Assembly (NCBI GenBank): GCA_024236035.1
Contig: JACKLG010000002.1
Span: forward strand, 94,901-158,900
Origin: Candidatus Paracaedibacteraceae bacterium
Lineage (GTDB): Bacteria; Pseudomonadota; Alphaproteobacteria; UBA6184
Direction of reading: 5' to 3'
DNA length: 64,000 nt
A program made the position numbers and the translations under genes. This document shows positions 52,867 to 63,900 of this stretch, piece by piece (the stretch's first letter is position 1; the number at the start of each line of letters is the position of its first letter). Under the pieces are notes generated by a model. It was not told where the DNA came from, searched no databases, and saw nothing but the letters and a program-made list of their open reading frames with translations.

Positions 52867-52874
52867 GCTATTTC

Positions 52875-54215
52875 ATGATTAAAAAAATCTTGATTGCAAA
52901 CCGAGGGGAAATTGCCCTTCGGATTTTGCGCGCGTGCCGTGAAATGGATATTAAAGTAGTTGCGGTTCATTCAACGGCAGATGCATCAGCAAAGCATGTA
53001 TTATTGGCAGATGAAAGTGTATGTATCGGCCCTGGCCCTGCAAAAGATAGCTATTTAAACATGCAATCTATATTGGCTGCAGCAGAAATTACAGGTGCAG
53101 ATGCAATTCACCCTGGTTTTGGTTTTTTATCTGAAAATGCTAAGTTCGCACAGATGGTAGAAGATCACGGGATTGTATTTATTGGACCTAAACCCGATCA
53201 TATCTCAGTGATGGGAGATAAAGTACAAGCAATTAAAGCTGCAATGGAATTAGGCATCCCTACGGTACCAGGCTCTGGTGGTGCAGTAGAAACCGTTAGT
53301 GATGCAAAACGTGTTGCGGCTGAAATTGGTTTTCCCGTATTAATTAAGGCTGCCTCTGGTGGTGGTGGGAAAGGTATGAAGGTTGTAAACAATGCAGAAG
53401 AAGTAGAATCTTCTTACCGTCTAGCTAAGTCTGAAGCTCTTGCAAACTTCGGTGATGACCGCGTGTATATGGAAAAATACTTAGGTCAACCTCGTCATAT
53501 TGAAATTCAAGTTTTAGGTGATGGGGAAGGGCATGCAATTCACCTGGGTGAACGAGATTGTTCGATTCAACGTCGCCATCAAAAGGTTTTAGAAGAAGCA
53601 CCATCTCCGGTGATTACGCCTGAACAACGTAATGAGTTGGGTGAAATTTGCGCAAATGCCATGCGTAAAATGAATTACCGCGGGTTAGGCACCATTGAAT
53701 TTTTGTATGAAAATGGAAACTTTTATTTTATTGAAATGAACACCCGTATTCAGGTGGAACACCCAGTTACTGAAATGATTACAGGTATTGATTTGGTTCA
53801 CGAACAAATTTCAGTTGCAGCAGGTCATCCGCTTACACTTCAACAATCAGATATTACATTCCATGGGCATGCTATTGAATGTCGTATTAATGCAGAAGAC
53901 CCAGAAACATTTATGCCCAGCCCTGGAACGGTGACACGTTTCCATTCTCCTGGTGGACCAGGTATCAGAGTAGACAGTGCATTATATTCGGGTTATCAGA
54001 TACCTCCGTTTTATGACAGCATGGTGGCAAAGCTGATTGCTCACGGAAAAGATCGCACACAATGCTTAGGTCGCACTCGCAGAGCATTAAAGGAATTTTA
54101 CGTTGAAGGTGTAAAAACAAACATACCACTTCACCAAAGGTTATTAGAAAATGAAGATATTAAAAATGGTGATTATACGATTCACTGGTTGGAAAAAAAG
54201 TTTCTAAAAGACTAA
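52875..54215 (+). CDS. accC: Biotin carboxylase subunit of acetyl-CoA carboxylase
   Basis: AccC (446 residues) carboxylates biotin using ATP and bicarbonate. The ATP-grasp features are [14 protein letters not shown] near residue 158, [19 protein letters not shown] near 230 and [18 protein letters not shown] near 288-305 with the catalytic Glu, Asn and Arg. [14 protein letters not shown] near 77 is also diagnostic. Its need for bicarbonate gives the DabA/DabB system one plausible purpose. A terminator follows. Confidence 0.97.
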   Translation: MIKKILIANRGEIALRILRACREMDIKVVAVHSTADASAKHVLLADESVCIGPGPAKDSYLNMQSILAAAEITGADAIHPGFGFLSENAKFAQMVEDHGIVFIGPKPDHISVMGDKVQAIKAAMELGIPTVPGSGGAVETVSDAKRVAAEIGFPVLIKAASGGGGKGMKVVNNAEEVESSYRLAKSEALANFGDDRVYMEKYLGQPRHIEIQVLGDGEGHAIHLGERDCSIQRRHQKVLEEAPSPVITPEQRNELGEICANAMRKMNYRGLGTIEFLYENGNFYFIEMNTRIQVEHPVTEMITGIDLVHEQISVAAGHPLTLQQSDITFHGHAIECRINAEDPETFMPSPGTVTRFHSPGGPGIRVDSALYSGYQIPPFYDSMVAKLIAHGKDRTQCLGRTRRALKEFYVEGVKTNIPLHQRLLENEDIKNGDYTIHWLEKKFLKD

Positions 54216-54224
54216 CTTTAATTT

Positions 54225-54254
54225 GGGCGCTGCAGAAATTCGGCGCCTTTTTTA
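54225..54254 (+). terminator. Intrinsic terminator after accBC
   Basis: GGGCGC (54225-54230) pairs with GCGCCT (54243-54248) around a 12-base loop, followed by TTTTTT. It reaches the original stop of the frameshifted outer-membrane gene on the other strand. Confidence 0.7.
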
Positions 54255-54790
54255 AAATTGAAATCCTATACCTACTGTTGCGTATGCATCATGTAATCCA
54301 ATTTTCCATAACACACGATCGGCCCACCATACCGCCTTAAATGATATATACATATTGTTTCTAATAAACTGACGATACCCCAAGTTAAACCCCACAAATA
54401 GGTAGAACCAACCAAAATTTGGCTATCTATGTTTAGATTGTATCCCACTAACATATCAAACACAGGAAAAAAGATAGGGTATACCATATGATTTTTCCCA
54501 AACAGGGTGATGCCGGCTAATTTAAAGCTATCTGGGAAAAATATATTAAATAAAATATCTCCCCCTACATAAAATTGCTGATATTGCCCAAAACAAATGC
54601 CATATTCCACACCCAATTCTGCGCAGGGGGCAATTCTTAAGGTATCTTCAGGCAGTACGTGTTGAAATACACCAAACGCTCCCCCGTTTATATTTACTTT
54701 CCACCCATCCCACCTTTGTTTGGGCAGGGGATCAGCAGATAAAGCCGTTAACGTTAAAAAAAGAAAGAAGATTGATATGTATGTTTTCAT
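54252..54790 (-). pseudogene. Outer-membrane beta-barrel protein gene with a C-terminal frameshift
   Basis: The N-terminal frame encodes a signal peptide (KTYISIFFLFLTLTALSADP) and alternating hydrophobic strands. As written, translation ends YGKLDYMMHTQQ at 54272. Switching to the neighbouring frame near 54400-54410 restores FYLFVGFNLGYRQFIRNN and KAVWWADRVLWKIG, ending TVGIGFQF and a stop at 54252-54254. A terminal phenylalanine after alternating residues is the classic signal recognised by the BAM machinery, so this is the ancestral C terminus. The gene is either inactivated, phase-variable, or carries a sequencing error. Function unknown. Confidence 0.75.
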
Positions 54791-54864
54791 ATATATGGTT
54801 TGGATATTTAAACCCTAATTATACAAATAAGGCTTTTAATCGCAACCTAAATAAATAGATATAA

Positions 54865-54893
54865 AAAACCCTCTCCAGGACGGAGAGGGTTTT
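54865..54893 (-). terminator. Intrinsic terminator of the giant repeat gene
   Basis: AAAACCCTCTCC and GGAGAGGGTTTT form a perfect 12-bp stem with a five-base loop. On the minus strand it is followed by TTTATATC after the T-rich arm. It lies 24 bases after the stop of the giant gene. Confidence 0.92.
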
Positions 54894-54916
54894 CCCAAGA
54901 AAGGGTTCAGTTGAAT

Positions 54917-57900
54917 TTAGTAAACAATTTTACTGATGCTGGTTGTACTAAAGAAAGCTCCATCAGTATCATATACAGGTTTTGCGCTACCACCGCCAAC
55001 CGTAACGCTGGCATCAATAATAACGGCTCTTAATTGATCAAATTCAGCCAATATGGGTGCCGTAAATCTATCACCAAATTCATAACCTATCCCAGGATTA
55101 TTAGATAAAGTTATTCCTGCTGGTTTATCAAACGTATACACAGTTAAATCATTTGCTAACCCTGAAACTGCATCACCATTTGTGTCTCTACCAAATATAG
55201 CCTTATTATCTACTACATCCGTATAACCGTCTAAGTTAAGGTCAATGCGGGTAATATTGGCTTTATTGTCAGCGTTTCCAAGCCCTTCAAAGAATGCATT
55301 CAATTGTGCTTGAGACGCAAATGGTACTGTCTTTAAGTCAATAGTTGCAGATCCTGTTGAAGCATAATACGCATCAACCCACGTTGTCCAATCCGCCGCT
55401 GTTGCTGTTGCTGGCACTGGAATTGTTAAGTCAAATATTTCATCTGTATCGATTTGATTTGCAGACCCTGGTTCTGGATCTGCTACTAAGTTAATACCAC
55501 CTGGTTTATTGAATACGTTAATTTTTAACGCATCATCTAAACCAACAAGGGGTACAGTGCCATCGAAACCAAAGCTAGCTACGCCACCATCGTTATAACC
55601 CGTTAAATCGAAATCGATACGGATAATATTGGCTTTATTCACAGCATCACGAAGCCCCGCAAAGAAAGCATTCAATTGGGCTTGGTTCGTAAATGATACG
55701 TCCCTTAAATCAAGTGTGGATCCTGTCATATAATACGTATCAATCCATGTTGCCCAGTTACCTGCTGTTGCTGTTGCTGGGGCAGGAATTGTTAAGTCAA
55801 ATATTTCATCCGTATCAATTTGACCTGCACTTCCTGTTGCCCCTGCGGCTCCGACTAAAGTAATAACCCCTGGTTTATTAAACACCATAACTTTTAAGGT
55901 ATTGTTTAATCCTGAGACAAGATCAGGAAGTGTATCTTGTCCAAATATAGCTACGCCCCCATCATTATAACCATTTAAATCAATATCAATACGTGTGATA
56001 TTTGCTTTATTTGCAGCATCACGAAGTCCTGTAAAGAATTCATTTAATTGGTCTTGGTTCGTAAAGGATATACCTTTTAGATCAAGCGTTGCAGATCCTG
56101 TTTCCGTATAATATGCGTCAATCCATGTTGTCCAGTTAACTGCTGTTAATACCGTTGGATAACTTAAGTCTGCAGAATCACCTATGATAACTGGAATGTT
56201 GCTGTAATCACCTGCAGCATCCGACGTTTTTAATACCACCCCAGATATCCGTCCTTTTAATCGTGCGGGTAATTCTGCTAACGCTTGTTCTAATGCATCT
56301 AAGGTTGTTGTATTATCTGCTTGCAAATCTGCTGCAGTTAAATCTAAAGCAATTGGGCTTGCGCCAGTATATGAACCACCATGGGCTGCATCTTCCAAAC
56401 GATAAGCCAAATAACCTTTCCATTGTGAAACTGTACCTGCTACACCAAGAATATCACCACCCGCACCAGCTTCATTTGTTGCTGCCTTAATAATTGCAAA
56501 GTCATTTGCTTCCACCCCAGTACCATCTGCAGTAACAGAATCACTAGCGATATCTCTGACGATAACAGACGTTAACCCAGTTAATTCAGTTGCAGAATCA
56601 TCTACTGCTTTCTCACCAATCACAAAAGCTACACCTGCACCATTTAAGGTCACAAAAATATCTTTGACGGATGCTTTATCTGTTGTTCGGGCATCTAACG
56701 CAGTAAAGAACGCATATGAATCCTCAGCAGTTGTAAATGCCTTTAATGATAAATCAATACTTGCAATACCACCAACCTGAGTTGCCAACCAGTTCAAATA
56801 ATATGCCCATGAATCAGCACTATGGCTATCCAGAACTACAACCTGTAATGCATCAACAGCGTCTTGTAAGGCGGTATTCGCTGCAGTAATAAAGTTACCT
56901 GCAGCAGTCAAAGCCCCCTCAGCCTCAAGCCAATCCTCCACATCCACACGTTGTTGAGCATAAGTTAACCTGTCTAATGCATCTTGGGCCGCATTATCAG
57001 TTAAAGCAGCAAGTGCATCTGCAATATGTTGATCAATGCCAAGCGCAGTATGAATTACCAATGCTTGTATAGCTGTAATTGCGTCGGTTACTGCACTACT
57101 TGCGGCCGTAATCGCATTCCCAGCATCGATTTGCTCCTCTACTTGAACTAAACCAATTGCATCTGTAACGTTGCCTTGTGCAGTAAGAATATCCCCCGTT
57201 TGAATAAATCCAATATCTTGGGTTAATGTTGCTGTATCAATATTTAATGCACTTGCTAATACCACATCAGAAACAGTACTTACATGACCTTGTGCATTTG
57301 CTGCAGTATCTACAAAGGAGTTAACACCATTTGCAAACGCTACTGTTTTTTGTGTTGTATCATCAGTTGTTACACCACTAACATCTACGTATACTTTCAA
57401 ATCAGCTTGGAACCCATTTGTTGATCTTAAATCACCGGTAAAGGTAATATCACCCGCACCATGGTTACCAGCGGCCAATTTGATATTAATGGTATCAATT
57501 TTGGCTTTTAAGGTAGTATCAAGGGCTTGTAATGCCGTCATTAATGCATTTGCTTCTGCTTGAGACGTCGCAGTAGCAAGGGCTAATCCAGTTAAGTTTA
57601 ATGTATAATCAGCACCGGCACCTACCATCAAGTGTTGTATGTATGCCTGCCAATCAGCAGCTGCAGCTTTGTTTACTTTAGCCGTATCAGTAATGCGTAA
57701 TTGTGCAGCACCTGGTGTGCTAACTGTAATTGTATTAACTGCAGGTTTATCCAATTCAATCGCAGTTAATGCAGTAAAGCCAGTACTAAAATCTGTACTA
57801 ATTGTAACATCTGCAGACGCTGCTACTTTCAAGGTAGCAATTTTTGCCTTTAATCCTGAATCTAATGCATTTAATGCACTACCAAGAGCTGTACCGTCAC

Positions 57901-60900
57901 CTGCGGCTGTCAAAGTTAAACCGCTTAAGTCAAGTGCATAACCAGCATTTGCTTCATTTAACGTATGTGTTAAATATTCTAACCAATGTTGAGCGTTGTC
58001 TAAGGTTACGGCGTTGCCTCCTTGACCATCACGTGTTGGATCCACGATCTGAACAACAGCTTCATCCCCAGCATCATAAGCGATTGAAACAATGTTACCG
58101 CCGTTAGTTGCGCCATGACGATAAATCTTGAAGCTGTCAGCATCCACTAAGCCTGTAAAGTTAGCTGCAAGGGCAGGGATAGTTAATGTTCCGTCCCCAA
58201 ATGCAGCCGCTAATTGAATGTCAATTGCAGTGATAGTATTTTTATCGCTTCTGGCCGCCATTGCAGTGTGTAAGGCTGTGAAATCAGCTTGGGCAGGAAG
58301 ATCTACAGCAGTGGTTATCGTTGCAATACCCCCTTCTTGAGTTGCCAACCAGTTCAAATAATACGTCCATGAATCAGCACTATCAAGATCAACAGCGTTA
58401 ATATCTGTAATGCGGGCTGCTTTTGTTGTTGTGTTTGCGTGGAACGCACCACCAAACCCAACTGTAACTTGAGCTCCAGAATCTGCAGCACCCGTTGCAT
58501 CTATGATAATAGAAGTTAATCCGCTTAACGCAGATAAATTTTGGTTAACCGCAAAGGTTCCTGCCTCTGGCGCGGCTGAAAGTTTTGCTGTTACGCTGGT
58601 TAAACGAGCAATGTTGTCTCCATTAACAGCAAAGGTTGCAATGGCGTCAAATACAGTATTTAACTGCGCAACGGTTAGACCATTTCCACCATTAATTGCA
58701 GATGTATTTAATGCCGAGTTTTCTTCACTTACAAGGTAATTGATATATGCTAACCATGAATCCTCAGCATTTGCGCCTTCATAATCAACGCTTCCAAGGG
58801 CACTTACCCACATTACTTTTTTAACTTCGGCTGCGGTTGATAATCCCGCCCAGTTGATAATTTTCTGTATTTGGGCATCAGTTTCAGCATCTGTCACGTC
58901 AACAATTACACGGGTAAGAGCAGTAAAGCCATCAACATCACGAAGCTCTCCGGTTAGATCTAATGGGTCGGCACCATGATCACCTGCGGCCAATTTGATA
59001 TTAATCGTATCAATTTTGGCTTTTAAGCTGTTGTCAAGGGCTTGTAATGCCGTCATTAATGCATTTGCTTCTGCTTGAGAAGCAGCTGTGCTGAGTGTTA
59101 GTGCTGTTAAGTCAAGCGTATAATCAGCACCAGCGCCTACCATCAAGTGTTGTATGTATGCCTGCCAATCAGCAGCTGCAGCTTTGTTTACTTTAGCCGT
59201 ATCAGTAATGCGTAATTGTGCAGCACCTGGTGTGCTAACTGTAATTGTATTAACTGCAGGTTTATCCAATTCAATCGCAGTTAATGCAGTAAAGCCAGTA
59301 CTAAAATCTGTACTAATTGTAACATCTGCAGACGCTGCTACTTTCAAGGTAGCAATTTTTGCCTTTAATCCTGAATCTAATGCATTTAATGCACTACCAA
59401 GAGCTGTACCGTCACCTGCGGCTGTCAAAGTTAAACCGCTTAAGTCAAGTGCATAACCAGCATTTGCTTCATTTAACGTATGTGTTAAATATTCTAACCA
59501 ATGTTGAGCGTTGTCTAAGGTTACGGCGTTGCCTCCTTGACCATCACGTGTTGGATCCACGATCTGAACAACAGCTTCATCCCCAGCATCATAAGCGATT
59601 GAAACAATGTTACCGCCGTTAGTTGCGCCATGACGATAAATCTTGAAGCTGTCAGCATCCACTAAGCCTGTAAAGTTAGCTGCAAGGGCAGGGATAGTTA
59701 ATGTTCCGTCCCCAAATGCAGCCGCTAATTGAATGTCAATTGCAGTGATAGTATTTTTATCGCTTCTGGCCGCCATTGCAGTGTGTAAGGCTGTGAAATC
59801 AGCTTGGGCAGGAAGATCTACAGCAGTGGTATCTATCGTTGCAATACCCCCTTCTTGAGTTGCCAACCAGTTCAAATAATATGCCCATGAATTAGAGCTA
59901 TCTTTTACCACAGCAGAAACAGTACTTACATGACCTTGTGCATTTGCAGGGGTGTCTACGAAGGTATTAACACCATTTGCAAATACCACTGCTTTTTGTG
60001 TTGTACCGTCAGTTGTTACACCGGCAACATCTACGTATACCTTCAAATCAGCCTGGAACCCATTTGATGACCTTAAATCACCGGTAAAGGTAATATCACC
60101 CACACCATGATCACCTGCGGCCAATTTGATATTAATCGTATCAATTTTGGCTTTTAAGGTAGTATCAAGGGCTTGTAATGCGGTCATTAATGCCGTTGCC
60201 TCTGCTTGAGACGTATCAGTAGCAAGTGCTAATCCAGTTAAGTTTAATGTATAGTCTGCACCAGCTTGAGTTAGTGTGCTTGTTAAGTAAGCTAACCAAT
60301 CTTGAGCACTTGATTGACTTGCAACAGCAACAGCGGTTGGGTCCGTAATAGTCGTAATCGCATCGGTGATTCTACCTACGCCAGAACCAAATGTAATTGT
60401 TACAGGATCTGTAGTACCAGTATTCACGGCACCGTTACGTGTAATTGTTGCAGCAGTTAGGGCATATAACCCTGTGCGAGCAGATAAGTCAATGCTTGCT
60501 GCACCGAAGTTACCTGAAGCTAATGTAACGTTCAGGGTTTGGATATCTGCTTTGCGAGCCATTACACCTGTACCTGTTAGAAGGTCTAACCCATCTAATA
60601 ACGCAGTAACGCCAGCAGAATTAAGTGGTACATCATCCACGTCAATTGTGGTTGCTGCAGCACCACCTACAGATGCAGCACTTAATTGATAGTTTGCATA
60701 ATAACTCCATTCTGCAACCGAAGTTGTCGTTACATTTGCAAGGGTTGGAATGTAAACGCGTTTAGTTGCTAAAGATCCTGCTAATGTAATCGTATTTACA
60801 GCAGGTTTATCTAATGATATCCATACTAAGTTATCAAATCCTGTAACGCCAGTACCTACTGTAACATTTCCACTTGCCTTTAAGTGCAGTGCACCTACTT

Positions 60901-63900
60901 TGTTTTTTAACGTAGTTGGCAGAGCTTTAAGGGCATTTCCAAGGGCTGTACCATGGGTTGCATCCGCAAGTGTAAATGCAGCACCAGTTAAATCTAACGT
61001 ATTGGCTGTTCCATTTAACGGTGTTAAAACACTTGTTAAGTATTCTAACCAGTGTTGGGCATTATTTAATGCTACTTCATTGCCTGCTGTTCCATCTTGA
61101 GTTATTGGATCTGTAATTGTGGTAATCGCATCGGTGATTCTACCTACGCCAGAACCAAATGTAATTGTTACAGGATCTGTAGTACCAGTATTCACGGCAC
61201 CGTTACGTGTAATTGTTGCAGCAGTTAAGGCATATAATCCCGTGCGACCAGATAAATCAATGCTTGCAGCACCGAAGTCACCTGAAGCTAATGTAACGTT
61301 CAGGGTTTGGATATCCGCTTTGCGAGCCATTACACCCGTACCTGTTAGAAGGTCTAACCCATCTAATAATGCGGTAATACCATCAGAGTTCAGTGACACA
61401 GCGTCCACATTAATTGTGGTTACTGCAGCACCACCTACAGATGCAGCACTTAATTGATAGTTTGCGTAATAACTCCATTCTGTATCTGACGTTGTTGTTA
61501 CATGTGCAAGGGTTGGAATGTAGATGCGTTTAGTTGCTAAAGATCCTTCTAATGTGATTGTATTTCCTGCAGGTTTATCTAATGATATCCATACTAGGTT
61601 ATCAAATCCTGTAACGCCAGTACCTACGGTAACGTCTGCACTTGCCGTTAACTGTATTGCACCTACTTTATTTTTTAACGTAGTTGGCAGAGCTTTAAGG
61701 GCATTTCCAAGGGCTGTACCATGGGTTGCATCCGCAAGTGTAAATGCAGCACCAGTTAAATCTAACGTATATCCTGCATTCGCTGCCGTTAAAGTGCTTG
61801 TTAAGTATTCTAACCAACTTGCAGATGAATCAAGGGTTGGATTTGCAGCGTCTGAATTATCTACAATTGTACCATCTACGCTGGAAAGTGCATCAATAAT
61901 TGAATGATCAATTATAACGATTGGATCAAAATTATCGGCACCATTACGTGCGTTATTACGATGTACGGTTACATTAATATTTGCATTTAAATTTGTTACA
62001 TCGTCAGCGCCTGTATGTCCGATATGGGCAGTATCCGATCCAAAGTCACCAGTTGCCAATTTCAATGTTAATGCAGTTAATACGTTTTTATTCGCTTTTC
62101 CAGATAAACCATCCAAAGCTTCTAATCCCGCAAAGAAAGCATTTAATTGTGCTTGGCTTACAAATTCATGTGTGCCAGACAAATCCAACGTTGTCGCACT
62201 TGCACCACCCTGGGTTGTACTTAATTGTTGGTTCAGATAACGTTCCCATGCAGTCGCCGTAGCAGTTACATCTGGTGCTGATGTAATGCGGAAATCGATA
62301 ATTGAATTTGGTAAGTCTTGTCCACCAGAATTTTTTAAGCCATCGCCGTCACTTCCAAGTGTAACTGTTTGGTTTGGATCTTGATCCATGATGGCAATAA
62401 TTTGTAAGCTATCATTATATGTTTTACCTCCACCATTCAACTGAACGGGTTGGTTTGCGTTATTAAGCGCAATTTTAATAGTGGTAATACTTGCTCGGTA
62501 TGCATCAAAACGACCATCATTTAATGCGGCCATAAAGTTAGTGAAATGATCCCTGCTTATTGGACGAGCACTAATATCAATTGTGGTTGCACCTAAGCCA
62601 CCTTGGGCTGCAGGCAATAATTGATAAGACAAATATTCCATCCATTGGGCAGCGCTTTCTGTGTCAGTTAAATGGGCAACATCTGTACGGTAACGTTCAA
62701 ATGTTTCTGCAACCCCATCCACAGCCGTTGTTACAGTAGTCGCCGCTGCAGATAAGTTTACTGCCAGTATTGCCGCATCTACAGATGCACCAAATAAACT
62801 GTCAGTTGTTGGCAATGCCATACGTGTGTCATCATCAAAATATGTTTTTAATGCAGTCATAAACGTTGTTGCGATCTCGGCTGTATTTGCTCCTTCAACC
62901 GAGCCACCCGTTACTAATGCATCCAGTGCGGTATCTACCGCAGTTGCATTTTCAAATGCTGCAGTTACCATTGCATTTATTGCAGTAACGTTGGCAGCTG
63001 CATACCATGGGAAGTTAGCCCCCGTAAATGTATTTTGCAAGGCTGCATCAGCAGCCGTTGATATTGCTGCTTTGTCAGGTGTAAACCCATTAGCTAATTC
63101 ATTTCCACCACCTGTGACTAAGTCTGCAAATGCAGTATCTACAGCAGTTTGTAATGGAGAGGTAAAGGATGCCCCCATAGCAGTTGATAATTTAGTTAAT
63201 AAGGCTGCTTTCATTGCATCGGCATCCCAGCTGTAATTAGCACCAAAAAATGCTACTTCACCTACGGGTGTGTTAACCAATGTGCCAATATGATCTGTAC
63301 CAGTATCATTACGGTTAATCCAAGGCAGAAATGCACTTAGAGAAGGTTCAAGAAGTGCATTCAATCTAGTATTTAAAGCACCGGAGTTATTGCCAGAAAT
63401 CGCAGTGATAACTTGTCCATCTGCAAAGGCTGCATTCACTTTTTCAGCAAGGCTGTTTGCTTCATCTCCAACAATTGTACCTACAGCAGGAATTAAATCA
63501 GCTACAATCCTTGCTTTTACAGCATCACGAATTTCGTCACCTGTTTTAAAGATATTTGTAATCGTGGCAGTTTCATCTGTAATTGCTTGGTTAATTACTG
63601 CATCAATATTTGCAAGGTTACCATTCCAAGCCACAGCATTCGCAGTCCAGTCACCTACTAACCAAGTTAACCCGACTAAACCTGTGTACAGGTTTCCATT
63701 GCCAGCGCCTGGGTATACAGTTGTTGTAACATCTGTGGTTTGTCGGTCACCAGGGGTAAGCGCCGCTATTAAATCGTATGCTCCAGCCGTGGTGCCATTA
63801 TCCACAGCAGTATCAACAGCAGTGCCAACATCCGTTGTTCGGCTTTCGGCGGTTGGTAACACAATACCTTCTTCTAACTGAGTCATCAATGCTGTATCTA

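Noticed and set aside
57639..59622. Pairs of identical open frames on the plus strand
   Set aside because: They are antisense shadows of the duplicated block in the giant gene, identical because the DNA repeat is identical.
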